NCBI RefSeq assembly: GCF_014650755.1
Contig: NZ_BMVO01000005.1
Coordinates: 272,829-336,828 of the forward strand
Source of the DNA: Streptomyces chryseus
Lineage (GTDB): Bacteria; Actinomycetota; Actinomycetes; Streptomycetales; Streptomycetaceae
Reading direction: 5' to 3'
Length of the DNA stretch: 64,000 nucleotides
Shown here: in pieces, positions 42,852 through 52,450 of the stretch
Layout of the letters: every line of letters starts with the position of its first letter
Position numbering within the stretch: the first letter of the stretch is position 1
Program-made: the position numbers and the translations under genes
Notes under the pieces: model-generated
The model's input: the letters and a program-made list of their open reading frames with translations, nothing else
What the model was told of the DNA's origin: nothing
Database searches by the model: none

Positions 42852-44267
42852 GTGCCGTCGATGCTCGATGCCGTCGTCGTGGGGGCGGGACCCAACGGAC
42901 TGACCGCCGCTGTCGAACTCGCCCGCCGGGGGTTCTCGGTGGAGGTGTTCGAGGCCCTGGACACCGTGGGGGGCGGCGCCAGGACCGAGGAGCTCACGCT
43001 GCCCGGCTTCCGCCACGACCCCTGCTCCGCCGTGCACCCGCTCGGCGCCGGTTCCCCGGCCTTCAAGGCCATGCCGCTGGACCGGTACGGGCTCGAATGG
43101 CTGCACCCCGAGCTGCCCATGGCCCACCCCTGGGACGACGGGAGCGCCGCCGTGCTGTCCCGGTCGGTCGCCGAGACGGCGGCCTCGTTCGGGGCTCGGG
43201 ACGCCGGGGCGTACCGGCGGCTCGTCGCGCCGTACGTCGCCAAGTGGGACACCCTGGCGCGGGACTTCATGTCGCTGCCCTACAGCGCGCTGCCGCGCGA
43301 CCCGCTCACCCTGGCCCGCTTCGGGATCGACGGGCTGCCGCCCAGCACCTGGCTGATGCGCCGGTTCAAGGACGACAAGGCGCGGGCGCTGTTCGCCGGG
43401 CTCGTCGCGCACGTGATAGCGCCCCTCGGCGGGATCGCGACGGGCGCCGTCGGCCTGGTCTTCGCCCTCGCCGCGCACGCCGGCGGCTGGCCGATGCCCC
43501 GGGGCGGCTCTCAGTCGATCTCGGACGCCCTCGCGGCCTACCTGCGCGACCTCGGCGGCGTCGTGCACACCGGCTACGAGGTCAAGCGACTGGACGATCT
43601 GCCGCCCGCGCGCGCGTACGTCTTCGACACCTCGCCCACCGCGCTGGCGCGCATCGCCGGCCTGGGGCGGGCGTACGAGAGGTACCGCTACGGCGCGAGC
43701 GTCTTCAAGATCGATTACGCGCTCGACGGCCCGGTGCCCTGGACGGCGCGGGAGGCCCGGCGAGCGGGCACCGTCCAGGTCGGCCCGAGCAGCGGCGAGA
43801 TCGCCACCGCGCTGAACCAGGCGTCGGGCGGCACGGCCCCGGGGACCCCGTTCCTCATCACGGCTCAGCCCAGCCTGGTCGACCCGTCGCGGGCCCCCGA
43901 GGGCAAGCACGTCTTCTGGGCGTACGGACACGTCCCGCACGCCTGGGACGGCGACCTCACCGACGCGGTCGAGCGGCAGATCGAGCGCTTCGCACCCGGC
44001 TTCCGCGACCGGGTGCTCGCCCGGGCGACCGCCGGACCCCCGCGACTCGCCGCCCGCAACGCCAACTACATCGGCGGGGACATCGCGTGCGGCGCCGCGA
44101 CGGGACTGCAGCTCGTCCTGCGGCCGAAGGTGTCCCTCTTCCCGTACGCGACACCGCACCCGGCGGTCTTCATCTGCTCGTCCGCCACTCCGCCGGGCCC
44201 CGGCGTGCACGGCATGTCCGGGCACAACGCGGCGAAGGCGGTCTGGCGGCGGCTGCGCGCGAGCTGA
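42852..44267 (+). CDS. FAD-dependent oxidoreductase (phytoene desaturase/amine-oxidase-like)
   Basis: A 471-residue flavoprotein with the dinucleotide-binding [20 protein letters not shown] at the N-terminus, [15 protein letters not shown], and [18 protein letters not shown]. The last 60 residues include [24 protein letters not shown], the FAD-closing motif of the carotenoid-desaturase family (CrtI-like). No carotenoid genes are near. GTG 42852 or ATG 42861 may start it. The 114 bases upstream hold no gene. Confidence 0.87.
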   Translation: MPSMLDAVVVGAGPNGLTAAVELARRGFSVEVFEALDTVGGGARTEELTLPGFRHDPCSAVHPLGAGSPAFKAMPLDRYGLEWLHPELPMAHPWDDGSAAVLSRSVAETAASFGARDAGAYRRLVAPYVAKWDTLARDFMSLPYSALPRDPLTLARFGIDGLPPSTWLMRRFKDDKARALFAGLVAHVIAPLGGIATGAVGLVFALAAHAGGWPMPRGGSQSISDALAAYLRDLGGVVHTGYEVKRLDDLPPARAYVFDTSPTALARIAGLGRAYERYRYGASVFKIDYALDGPVPWTAREARRAGTVQVGPSSGEIATALNQASGGTAPGTPFLITAQPSLVDPSRAPEGKHVFWAYGHVPHAWDGDLTDAVERQIERFAPGFRDRVLARATAGPPRLAARNANYIGGDIACGAATGLQLVLRPKVSLFPYATPHPAVFICSSATPPGPGVHGMSGHNAAKAVWRRLRAS

Positions 44268-44295
44268 ACACCCCCGGACCGGAGAGGATGGGCCC

Positions 44296-44817
44296 ATGAC
44301 GACCATCACCCTCGTACGCGGTGACATCACCGAGCAGCACGTCGACGCCCTCGTGAACGCGGCCAACTCCTCGCTGCTGGGCGGCGGCGGAGTCGACGGC
44401 GCCATCCACCGCAAGGGCGGCCCCGCGATCCTGGCCGACTGCCGTGCCCTGCGCGCCTCCCACTACGGCAAGGGGCTGCCGACCGGCAGGGCCGTCGCGA
44501 CGACCGCGGGGCGGCTGCACGCGCGTTGGGTGATCCACACGGTCGGACCGGTGTGGCAGCCGGACGAGGACCGGTCCGCCCTGCTCGCCTCCTGCTACCG
44601 CGCATCGCTGCGGATCGCCGCCGAGCTGGGCGCCGCGAGCGTGGCGTTCCCCGCCATCTCGACCGGTGTCTACCGATGGCCGATGGACGACGGCGCGCGC
44701 ATCGCCGTCCGCACGGTCCGGGAAGCGGCCGGCGGGCCGGTGGCGGAGGTGCGGTTCGTGCTGTTCGACGACGCCGCGTACCAGGCGTTCGAGACGGCCC
44801 TGGCAGCCGCACCTTGA
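44296..44817 (+). CDS. Macrodomain protein (O-acetyl-ADP-ribose deacetylase-like)
   Basis: A 173-residue single macrodomain, MacroD/YmdB type: VRGDITEQHVDALVNAANSSLLGGGGVDGAIHRKGG, then VAFPAISTGVYRWPMDDGA. These are the adenine- and ribose-binding loops with the catalytic-site Asn and Gly run. It removes ADP-ribose from acidic residues or hydrolyses O-acetyl-ADP-ribose. It is 29 bases behind the oxidoreductase and 49 before the Ada-AlkA gene. Confidence 0.93.
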   Translation: MTTITLVRGDITEQHVDALVNAANSSLLGGGGVDGAIHRKGGPAILADCRALRASHYGKGLPTGRAVATTAGRLHARWVIHTVGPVWQPDEDRSALLASCYRASLRIAAELGAASVAFPAISTGVYRWPMDDGARIAVRTVREAAGGPVAEVRFVLFDDAAYQAFETALAAAP

Positions 44818-44866
44818 TGTCGGATTCTCGCCAGCCCCGGGGGTCGGCGTACCCGATGCTTGAACC

Positions 44867-46330
44867 ATGCACACCGACACTGAGCGCTGCGTACGCGCGG
44901 TCCGGTCGAAGGACTCGCGCTTCGACGGCTGGTTCTTCACCGCGGTCCTGACCACCCGGATCTACTGCCGCCCCAGCTGCCCGGTCGTGCCGCCCAAGGT
45001 CGAGAACATGACCTTCTACCCGAGCGCGGCCGCCTGCCAGCAGGCCGGGTTCCGGGCCTGCAAGCGCTGCCGGCCCGACACCAGCCCCGGCTCCCCGGAG
45101 TGGAACGCCCGCGCCGACGTCGTCGCCCGCGCCATGCGCCTGATCGGCGACGGTGTCGTCGACCGCGAGGGCGTGCCGGGCCTCGCCGCGCGCCTCGGTT
45201 ACAGCACCCGGCAGATCGAACGCCAGCTCCTGGCCGAACTGGGCGCGGGCCCGCTCGCCCTCGCCCGTGCCCAGCGCGCCCAGACCGCCCGCCTGCTGAT
45301 CGAGACGACCCCGTTGCCCATGGCGGACGTGGCGTTCGCCGCCGGCTTCTCGTCGGTACGGACCTTCAACGACACGGTGCGCGAGGTCTTCGCCCTCGCG
45401 CCCAGCGAACTGCGCGGCCGGGGCGGGAAACAGCAGCGGACTTCCGGCGCGATCTCCCTGCGTCTGCCGTTCCGCGCCCCGCTCAACCCCACCAACCTCT
45501 TCGGCCACCTCGCCGCGACCGCCGTCCCCGGCGTCGAGGAATGGCGCGACGGCGCGTACCGGCGCACCCTGTCCCTCCCGTACGGCCACGGCATCGCCAC
45601 CCTCACCCCGCGCCCCGACCACATCGGCTGCCTGCTGTCCCTCACCGACCTGCGCGACCTGACGATCGCCATCAGCCGCTGCCGCCGGCTGCTCGACCTC
45701 GACGCCGACCCGGTGGCCGTCGACGACCAGCTGCGCACCGATCCGCTGCTCGCCCCGCTCGTCGACAAGGCCCCCGGCCGCCGGGTGCCGCGTACCACCG
45801 ACGCGGCGGAGTTCGCGGTACGCGCGGTGCTCGGCCAGCAGGTCTCCACGGCGGCGGCCCGCACCCACGCGGCCCGCCTGGTCACCGCGCACGGCACACC
45901 GGTCGACGATCCGGCGGGCGGACTCACCCACCTCTTCCCCGGCCCCGCCCGGCTGGCCGCCCTCGACCCCGAGTCGCTCGCCCTGCCGCGCACCCGCCGC
46001 ACGACCCTGACGACACTGGTCTCCTCGCTCGCCGACGGCAGCCTCGCACTCGGCTTCGACAGCGACTGGGAACGGGCCCGCGCCCAGCTCATGACGCTGC
46101 CCGGGTTCGGCCCCTGGACGGTCGAGGTGATCGCGATGCGGGCGCTCGGCGACCCGGACGCGTTCCTGCCCACCGACCTCGGCATCCGGCGGGCGGCGGC
46201 GGAGCTGGGACTGCCCTCGACCCCGGCGGCGTTCACGGCGCGGGCGGCGGCCTGGCGGCCGTGGCGGGCGTACGCCGTGCAGTACCTGTGGGCCACCGAC
46301 GACCACCCCATCAACAACCTCCCGGTATGA
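44867..46330 (+). CDS. alkA: Fused Ada (methylphosphotriester sensor) and AlkA glycosylase
   Basis: A 487-residue three-part protein. The zinc-binding Ada domain has Cys34, Cys38, Cys65 and Cys68, matching the four Ada cysteines and including the methyl-accepting one. An AraC-type helix-turn-helix (about 85-185) has LAARLGYSTRQIERQLLAELG. The AlkA domain (200-480) has HhH motif LPGFGPWTVEVIAMRAL and catalytic Asp437. It senses alkylated DNA, activates genes, and removes 3-methyladenine. The Ogt gene overlaps its stop (ATGA). Confidence 0.94.
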   Translation: MHTDTERCVRAVRSKDSRFDGWFFTAVLTTRIYCRPSCPVVPPKVENMTFYPSAAACQQAGFRACKRCRPDTSPGSPEWNARADVVARAMRLIGDGVVDREGVPGLAARLGYSTRQIERQLLAELGAGPLALARAQRAQTARLLIETTPLPMADVAFAAGFSSVRTFNDTVREVFALAPSELRGRGGKQQRTSGAISLRLPFRAPLNPTNLFGHLAATAVPGVEEWRDGAYRRTLSLPYGHGIATLTPRPDHIGCLLSLTDLRDLTIAISRCRRLLDLDADPVAVDDQLRTDPLLAPLVDKAPGRRVPRTTDAAEFAVRAVLGQQVSTAAARTHAARLVTAHGTPVDDPAGGLTHLFPGPARLAALDPESLALPRTRRTTLTTLVSSLADGSLALGFDSDWERARAQLMTLPGFGPWTVEVIAMRALGDPDAFLPTDLGIRRAAAELGLPSTPAAFTARAAAWRPWRAYAVQYLWATDDHPINNLPV

Positions 46331-46881
46331 GGAACGCGCACATGATCACGAACCCGGCCCCGAGCACCAGGCAGCACAGCGTCGTCGACAGCCCGTACGG
46401 TCCGCTGACCCTGGTCGCGACCGACGGCAAGCTGTCCGGCCTCTACATGACGGATCAGCGCCACCGCCCGCCGCAGGAGTCCTTCGGCGAGCGGACGCCC
46501 GGCATCCTGCGGGAGGCGGTCCGGCAGCTCGACGCGTACTTCGCGGGCGAGCTGAAGGAGTTCGACCTGGAGCTGCACCTGGACGGCACGCCGTTCCAGC
46601 GCAGTGTGTGGGCGCGGCTCCGGACGATCCCGTACGGCGAGACCTGGACGTACGGCGAACTGGCCGAGCACCTCGGCAGCCCGGCGGCGTCCCGAGCGGT
46701 CGGCCTGGCCAACGGCAGGAACCCGGTCGGCATCATCGTCCCCTGCCACCGGGTCATCGGCGCGGCGGGCAGCCTGACGGGCTACGGCGGCGGTCTGGAA
46801 CGCAAGCGGAGGCTGCTGGCGTTCGAGGCGGGCGGGGCGGCCGGTACCGGCGGGGCGGCCGGCGCGGGCCGGCTGTTCTAG
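46327..46881 (+). CDS. ogt: Methylated-DNA--protein-cysteine methyltransferase
   Basis: A 184-residue suicide repair protein with catalytic Cys140 in GIIVPCHRVIG. FQRSVWARLRTIPYGETWTYGELA supplies the DNA-binding wing. It repairs O6-methylguanine. The ATG overlaps the Ada-AlkA stop, so the two form a compact adaptive-response operon. The C-terminal Gly/Ala-rich tail (AGGAAGTGGAAGAGRLF) is an extension without known role. An ATG at 46342 is a second possible start. Confidence 0.94.
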   Translation: MRNAHMITNPAPSTRQHSVVDSPYGPLTLVATDGKLSGLYMTDQRHRPPQESFGERTPGILREAVRQLDAYFAGELKEFDLELHLDGTPFQRSVWARLRTIPYGETWTYGELAEHLGSPAASRAVGLANGRNPVGIIVPCHRVIGAAGSLTGYGGGLERKRRLLAFEAGGAAGTGGAAGAGRLF

Positions 46882-46888
46882 ACGCGGT

Positions 46889-46913
46889 CGGCGGGCCCCC
46901 GCCCCGCCCGCCG
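46889..46913. terminator. Convergent terminator after ogt
   Basis: CGGCGGGC and GCCCGCCG form an 8-bp stem with a 9-nt loop, 8 bases after the ogt stop and ahead of the convergent secreted-protein gene. Further GC-rich inverted words follow up to 46970. Confidence 0.5.
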
Positions 46914-46975
46914 CAGACCCACCCGGCAGCGCCGGGAAGGGGGGCGGCCGGGGCGGAGCGGCCCGCCGCGAACGC

Positions 46976-48136
46976 CTAGCCGGTCACGGCCCGGAACGGC
47001 GTCGGGGGCTGCCCCGTCCACCGGTGCAGCAGCGCCCGCGCGGTCTGCTTCGTGACCCCGTCCTCCACCACCGTCCCCGACTCCACCAGGTAGTACCGGC
47101 CGTCGCCGAGCGAGACCAGACCGTACTGACCGCCCGACTGCCACCCGTACGTGCCGGACGCCTCGTGGTGCAGGCCCTTGCGCAGCAGCGGCAGCAGTTC
47201 GCCCCGCTCCGGCCGGGGCTGCCCCGTGACGGGCCCGGTCTCCGGGCGCTTCGCACCGTCGACGACGAAGAGCGAGTAGTTCGGGAACTGCGGCTTCGCG
47301 CCCTTGTAGACCGCCATCAGCCAGTTGCCGGAGTGCGCGTCGTACTCCAGGTTCTGCACGCCGTAGCGGGTGTTGCCGGTCCGTACGAAGTACTTCCCGT
47401 CGACGTCCGAGGGGCCGCTGGTGTGCGGCGCGCTCTGCGGCAGCGGGCGTTCGAACCTGCGCCACTTCCGCACGTCGTACTGGAGCAGGACCTGATGGTC
47501 GTTGTCCTGCCGGCCGACGTTGGAGTAGATGCCGTACGCGACCGTCAGCACCTGCTTGCCGCGCTTGGTGCGGCCGCTGCGGTCGAACTCGGGCCCGAAG
47601 GCCACCCCGTCGATGCCGCTGCATCCGTACCGGTGGTCGGGGGTGTTGGCGGTGTCGCCGTCGAACTTCCCGTCGCCGTTCATGTCGGCCGTGTAGTCGT
47701 CCACGACCTCCTTGAGGTGCACGGTCGACACGACGTCGCTGGTCCGCGCGTCCATGCCCATGCGGTCGATCCGGTCCACATCGAGGATCGCGATGTAGAA
47801 CGCCTTCGCCGCCTTGTACTCCAGCGAGCCGTAGACCCGCCCGTCCTTGACGTTGTAGTCCAGATCGCCGAGGTGCCCGGTGAATCCGGACACGGAACCC
47901 ACCGGATCGCCGCGCAAATCGGTCTTGACGAGGAGGTTGGTGAACGAGAAGTACATGAAGCCCTTGTGGCGGTCCACGGCCACGCCCTGCACGTGCCCGG
48001 CCTTCCACGCGCCGCCCCTTATCTCGGTCGGCAGGCGTCCGGTCCTCGGTTCCTCCGCTCCGGCCGCGACGGTGCCCTGGGCCACAAGGGCCCCCACAGC
48101 CAGGACAGTCAGGACTCCACGGGCGAACGTACGCAT
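46976..48136 (-). CDS. Secreted protein of unknown function, probable beta-propeller
   Basis: A 386-residue protein with a signal peptide ending VAAGAEE. The mature part has repeats of about 45-55 residues of the type GVAVDRHKGFMYFSFTNL and NTRYGVQNLEYDAHSGNWLMAVY, suggesting a beta-propeller. ADMNGDGKFDGD resembles a calcium-binding loop. ATG 48136 is preceded by GGAGAG and is preferred to further upstream. No enzyme class can be assigned. Confidence 0.78.
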   Translation of the reverse strand: MRTFARGVLTVLAVGALVAQGTVAAGAEEPRTGRLPTEIRGGAWKAGHVQGVAVDRHKGFMYFSFTNLLVKTDLRGDPVGSVSGFTGHLGDLDYNVKDGRVYGSLEYKAAKAFYIAILDVDRIDRMGMDARTSDVVSTVHLKEVVDDYTADMNGDGKFDGDTANTPDHRYGCSGIDGVAFGPEFDRSGRTKRGKQVLTVAYGIYSNVGRQDNDHQVLLQYDVRKWRRFERPLPQSAPHTSGPSDVDGKYFVRTGNTRYGVQNLEYDAHSGNWLMAVYKGAKPQFPNYSLFVVDGAKRPETGPVTGQPRPERGELLPLLRKGLHHEASGTYGWQSGGQYGLVSLGDGRYYLVESGTVVEDGVTKQTARALLHRWTGQPPTPFRAVTG

Positions 48137-48315
48137 GGGCTCTCCAGGTCTCGTCGGGGAAACGGAACGGTGCGGCAGGCGGAACGGAGGAGAAGGGGGA
48201 CGCCGGACACGTTGGGCCGCGCTGTGGTCCGCCCGGTGCACTCCGGTGCAACACCGGGTGAAGGCGCCGGGTCAACAGACCGTAGGGGCCGGGGCGGTTG
48301 ACGGACAGGCGGGAT

Positions 48316-49377
48316 TCAGCCGAGCACCAGTCGCGCCGTACGGTGGGCCAGTTCGGTGATCCGTACGCCGTCGAACCCGAACACCGCGCTACGCACCGTG
48401 TCCTCCAGCGGTTCGGTCCACTGCCGCCCGATCCCGGCCGCCCCGCACAGCACGCCGGCCACCGAGCCCGCCGTCGCGCCGTTGGAGTCGGTGTCCAGGC
48501 CGCCGCGCACGGTCAGCGCGACGGTCCGGGTGAAGTCGCCCTCGCCGTACAGCAGTCCGGCCGTGATGACGGCGGCGTTCGGGATGACGTGGATCCAGCC
48601 GAGCCGGCCCGTCTCCTCGTCCATCGCGCTGAGCGTGTCCTCCCAGGCCGCCCCGGCCGCGTGCAGGGCGAGCGTGTGGCGGACCGTACGGGCGAGCCGG
48701 CTGCTCGCGGGTACGCGCTCCAGCGCCGCCTCCACAGCCGCCCGCGGCCCGGACGCGGTGAACGCGGCGGCGATGAGGGCGGCCGCCCACATCGCGCCGT
48801 ACACACCGTTGCCGGTGTGCGAGAGCACCGCGTCGCGGCGGGCCAGTGCGGCCGCCCGCCGCGGGTCGCCGGGGTTCGTCCAGCCGAAGATGTCGGCGCG
48901 GATGAGGGCGCCGATCCACTCCTGGTACGGGTTCTCGAAGGTGGCGGTCAGTGGTGGCCGCAGGCCGTTCGCGAGATTGCGGTACGTCGCCCGCTCGGCG
49001 GTGAAGGTCTGCAGGTACGGCAGGCGCAGCAGCCACAGTTCGCCGACCTCCTCGGTGGTGAAGGCGAAGCCGTGGGTCTCCAGCAGGTGCAGACCGAGGA
49101 TCGCGTAGTCGACGTCGTCGTCCCGGCAGCTGCCGCTGATCCGGCCGCGCACGCAGTGACGCCATTCGGGACGCAGTTCGAAGTCGTCCGTCGCCGGCGG
49201 GGGCTCGGGCAGGTAGTCGATGAGGGGCAGGGCGCCGGTCAGCCGCAGGTAGCGGTCGATGCGGGCCCGCGTCCAGTAGTCGCCGCGCTCCACGGGCTTG
49301 CCGAGCATGTTGCCGGCGATTCGGCCCAGCCAGCCGCCGAGGATCCGGTCGGCCGTGTGCGTGCTGTGTGGCGTCAT
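48316..49377 (-). CDS. ADP-ribosylglycohydrolase family protein
   Basis: A 353-residue all-helical enzyme. GRIAGNMLGKPVE near the N-terminus, CRDDDVDYAILGLHLLE, and GGLDTDSNGATAGSVAGVLCGA supply the paired acidic metal ligands of the family (DraG/ARH). It removes ADP-ribose or a similar nucleoside from protein or small molecules. It is within 4 kb of the macrodomain gene, which is a second ADP-ribose hydrolase. The 179-base gap before the secreted-protein gene holds the latter's promoter. Confidence 0.9.
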   Translation of the reverse strand: MTPHSTHTADRILGGWLGRIAGNMLGKPVERGDYWTRARIDRYLRLTGALPLIDYLPEPPPATDDFELRPEWRHCVRGRISGSCRDDDVDYAILGLHLLETHGFAFTTEEVGELWLLRLPYLQTFTAERATYRNLANGLRPPLTATFENPYQEWIGALIRADIFGWTNPGDPRRAAALARRDAVLSHTGNGVYGAMWAAALIAAAFTASGPRAAVEAALERVPASSRLARTVRHTLALHAAGAAWEDTLSAMDEETGRLGWIHVIPNAAVITAGLLYGEGDFTRTVALTVRGGLDTDSNGATAGSVAGVLCGAAGIGRQWTEPLEDTVRSAVFGFDGVRITELAHRTARLVLG

Positions 49378-49635
49378 GCGTCGGGTCTACCCACTTCCCG
49401 TGGTCGAGTATGGGAGATTTAGGCGGTTTTCACTGATATGCGAGACGAAGGGCTGCGGAACTGTTCGATCAGGTCGGTGCGCATGACGACCCACTATGGG
49501 CGTCAAAAGATGACAAACCGGGTTGGCACGCCGTTCGGGGCGCCCTGCCACGCCGGACGCCCATGGGCAGGGGCCCCTTCCTGCGGATATGGTCGGGGCG
49601 GCGCGACTGCCTGTTCGAAAGCAAGGGATAGCAAG

Positions 49636-50769
49636 GTGACGGACGGAGCAGTAACTGAGACCGCCCGCGTGCTCGTCGCGGCGGACAAGTTCAAGGGCTC
49701 GCTCACGGCCGTGCAGGTCGCGGAGCGGGTGACGGCCGGGCTGCGGCGGGTCGTCCCCGACGTGAGCGTCGAGGCACTGCCCGTCGCCGACGGCGGCGAC
49801 GGCACGGTGGCAGCGGCGGTGGCGGCCGGGTTCGAGCGCCGGGAGGTACGGGTCACCGGACCGCTCGGCGAGCAGCTCACGGCGGCGTTCGCACTGCGCG
49901 AGGGCACCGCCGTGGTCGAGATGGCGGAGGCCTCGGGCCTCCAGCACCTCCCCGAGGGCGTGTTCGCGCCGCTCACCGCGACGACGTACGGCTCCGGCGA
50001 ACTGCTGCGTGCCGCACTCGACGCGGGTGCCCGCACGATCGTCTTCGGCGTGGGCGGCAGCGCCACCACCGACGGCGGCGCGGGCATGCTGGCCGCGCTC
50101 GGCGCGCGGTTCCTGGACGCGGCGGGCGAACCGGTCGGCCCCGGCGGCGGTGCGCTGAGCGACCTGGCCACGGCCGACCTGTCGGGCCTGGACCCGCGGA
50201 TCGCCGACGTGGACCTGGTCCTGGCCAGCGACGTCGACAACCCGCTGACCGGCCCCAAGGGCGCGGCGGCGGTGTACGGGCCGCAGAAGGGCGCGAGCGA
50301 GGAGGACGTGGCCACGCTCGACGCGGCGCTGGCCCACTACGCGTCGCTACTCGGCCCGGAGCAGGCGCACTCGCCCGGCGCGGGCGCGGCCGGCGGCATC
50401 GGCTACGGGGCGCTGATCGCGCTCGGCGCGAGCTTCCGCCCGGGCATCGAGGTCATGCTCGACGTCCTGGGCTTCGCCGAGGCACTGTCCCGGGCGACGC
50501 TGGTCATCACCGGCGAGGGCTCGCTCGACGCGCAGACCCTGCACGGGAAGGCGCCGGCGGGTGTGGCCGCGGCGGCGCGGGCGAAGAACGTCGAGGTCAT
50601 CGCGGTCTGCGGCCGCCTGGCTCTGCCCCCGGAGGTCCTCGGCGGTGCCGGCATCCGCCGCGCGTACGCCCTGGCCGACCTGGAGCCGGACCCGGCCCGC
50701 TCGATGGCGGAGGCGGGCCCGCTGCTGGAACGCGTGGCGGAGAACATCGCCCGCGACTTCCTGACCTGA
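49636..50769 (+). CDS. Glycerate kinase (GarK/GlxK family)
   Basis: A 377-residue kinase with VLVAADKFKGSLTAVQVAE at its start, VADGGDGTV, GVGGSATTDGGAGMLAALGARF and ITGEGSLDAQT, all characteristic of glycerate 2-kinases. It produces 2-phosphoglycerate (or 3-). It may serve the glyoxylate/allantoin or glycine routes. GTG 49636 has AAGGG about 8 bases before. The 258-base region upstream (49378-49635) contains a 7-bp stem (49543-49572) and no gene. Confidence 0.93.
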   Translation: MTDGAVTETARVLVAADKFKGSLTAVQVAERVTAGLRRVVPDVSVEALPVADGGDGTVAAAVAAGFERREVRVTGPLGEQLTAAFALREGTAVVEMAEASGLQHLPEGVFAPLTATTYGSGELLRAALDAGARTIVFGVGGSATTDGGAGMLAALGARFLDAAGEPVGPGGGALSDLATADLSGLDPRIADVDLVLASDVDNPLTGPKGAAAVYGPQKGASEEDVATLDAALAHYASLLGPEQAHSPGAGAAGGIGYGALIALGASFRPGIEVMLDVLGFAEALSRATLVITGEGSLDAQTLHGKAPAGVAAAARAKNVEVIAVCGRLALPPEVLGGAGIRRAYALADLEPDPARSMAEAGPLLERVAENIARDFLT

Positions 50770-50781
50770 CGGAGCCGGGGC

Positions 50782-51033
50782 GGGCGGGACCCTGCGGGGC
50801 TTTCCCGCCCCGCCCCGCCCCTTCCCTTCCTGAGCTGGGCGCTGCCCCGGACCCCGGCCCTCAACGCCGGACGGGCCGGCGTGGTCCAGGGGGTGCGCGT
50901 GCGGATCCAGCCCGCGTCGCGGCAGATCCAGCCCGTCCGGCGCTCGAGGACACGCCCGCGGGACGTAGGGGCCGGGGGCGGAGCCCCGGTTCGGGAAGGG
51001 GCGGGCCGGGGAAAGCCCCGCAAGGTCCCGCCC
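50782..51033. repeat. Dispersed GC-rich intergenic repeat with inverted arms, copy B
   Basis: The 282-base gap has arms at 50782-50826 and 50993-51033 that are near-perfect inverted copies of each other (GGGCGGGAC, then GCGGGGCTTTCCC on one side). The centre carries the word TCCGGCGCTCGAGGA at 50936-50950, shared with the gap at 15260. This is a Streptomyces-type intergenic palindrome. It separates two convergent genes and may end transcription. Confidence 0.6.
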
Positions 51034-51051
51034 TACCCGCCCGGCCGCACC

Positions 51052-52269
51052 TCACGCCCCCGACAGCCGGAACGCGTCCAGGGCCAGCGTCATCTCGATC
51101 AGGTCCCGTGGCCGCGACAGCGAACGCGACGTCAGCTGTTCGAGCCGCCGCAGGCGGTTGAAGACCGTGTTCCGGTGGCAGTACAGCCGCCCGGCGGTCC
51201 GCCCCGCCGACCCCTCGCACGCCAGCCACGCGTCCAGCGTCTCCAGCAGCACCCCCCGGTCCGCCGGGTCCAGACCCATCAGATTGCCGAACACGTCCGC
51301 CACCAGCCGCTCCGCGAGCTCCGGCTGACTGACCACCAGCGCCGTCGGCATCCGCTCGTCGAGCCGTACGATCCCGGTCGCGTCCGGCGCGCACGTCCGC
51401 AGCGCCAGGTCCGCGAGCCGCCGCGCCCGGCCCAGGGCCGCCAGTCCCTCCACCACCGGGCTGATCCCGCCCGGCCCCGGGCAGCGCCCGGCGAGCAGCT
51501 CCGACAGGGCGGCCGGCGTCGTCTCCTCGCCCAGCGAGACGACGCCCACCTCGCAGTCCGTGCGCATCCGCCAGATGAACCGCATCCCGGCGCCCTGGAT
51601 CCGCCGGTGGAACGGCTCGCGCCCGTCCCGCCGCTCCAGCCGCAGCACCACCACCGCGTACCGCCCCTGCTCGGGCAGATCGAGGCCGGCCGCCGCGCGG
51701 GCCGCGAGGGCCGGTGAGTCCTCGCCCTCCAACAGGGCGTCCAGCAGCGCCTGGAGCCGCTCGTCCGTACGGTGGCGCAGCTCGGCCTCGGTCGCCCGGT
51801 ACGCCTCCGACGCCGTCGCCGTCTCCGCGTCCACCGCCGCGAACACCGTCGTGGCCGCCCGCATCAGCACCGCGAGCCTCTCCGGGCCGCCGCCCTCCGT
51901 ACCCTCCGTACCCTCCGCGCCCTCCAGCAGCGCGTCCCAGATCAGGTAGCCCGCCTGCCGGTACGAGTGCACCAGCAGCTCCAGCGGAAAGCCCTGCTGG
52001 GCCCGCCGCCGCCCGGTCCACTCCGCGTACTCCAGATCCCGGCGCGGCTCCGTCTTCGGCGCGGAGATCGCCTCGATGCCGATCCGCATCGCGCGCTCGG
52101 TCTCCTGCCAGTGCTGGTCCTGCGACAGGACCCGCGTGTACAGCGGCGAGTGCGCGTGCAGCTCGCTCAAGTGCCGGTCCACCAGATCCGGCAGCCGGTC
52201 GAGCAGCGCCGTACATGCCTCGGTCAGCACTGCCCAGTCGTGTCCCGTCCGTGCTCTGCGGCCTCCCAT
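51052..52269 (-). CDS. PucR/CdaR-family transcriptional regulator
   Basis: A 405-residue regulator. A helical sensor region (1-170) contains a short in-frame repeat, EGTEGTEG. A GGDEF-like central domain (about 210-310) precedes the C-terminal HTH_30: LACEGSAGRTAGRLYCHRNTVFNRLRRL. The family regulates purine, amino acid and sugar-acid use. It is divergent from a branched-chain-type ABC importer, its probable target, with a palindrome in between. A GTG at 52287 is another possible start. Confidence 0.9.
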   Translation of the reverse strand: MGGRRARTGHDWAVLTEACTALLDRLPDLVDRHLSELHAHSPLYTRVLSQDQHWQETERAMRIGIEAISAPKTEPRRDLEYAEWTGRRRAQQGFPLELLVHSYRQAGYLIWDALLEGAEGTEGTEGGGPERLAVLMRAATTVFAAVDAETATASEAYRATEAELRHRTDERLQALLDALLEGEDSPALAARAAAGLDLPEQGRYAVVVLRLERRDGREPFHRRIQGAGMRFIWRMRTDCEVGVVSLGEETTPAALSELLAGRCPGPGGISPVVEGLAALGRARRLADLALRTCAPDATGIVRLDERMPTALVVSQPELAERLVADVFGNLMGLDPADRGVLLETLDAWLACEGSAGRTAGRLYCHRNTVFNRLRRLEQLTSRSLSRPRDLIEMTLALDAFRLSGA

Positions 52270-52323
52270 GGGGCGAGAGCGTGCCACGCGCCGGGCCGTG
52301 CCGACAGCCCCCTGACACGCGGT

Positions 52324-52341
52324 GTTGTGCGCGTGCACAAC
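52324..52341. promoter_or_regulatory. Palindromic operator between PucR-type gene and importer operon
   Basis: GTTGTGC and GCACAAC form a perfect 7-bp dyad with a 4-nt GCGT spacer in the 181-base divergent gap. A further half-site GGTTGTGC lies at 52372-52379. It is the best candidate site for the PucR-type regulator. Confidence 0.55.
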
Positions 52342-52450
52342 CGGCCGAGGGTGCGGCTGGTCACCGGCAGCGGTTGTGCCGCGAGCCGTGGACGGGGGCC
52401 CCCGCCGGTGCTGAGGTGAGCGCCATCGAACGGCCCGAGGAAGGGGTGCC

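Noticed and set aside
51893..51926. Nine-base tandem repeat (CCCTCCGTA type)
   Set aside because: It is in frame within the PucR-type gene, encodes EGTEGTEG, and has only about three units; too short for a phase-variation claim.
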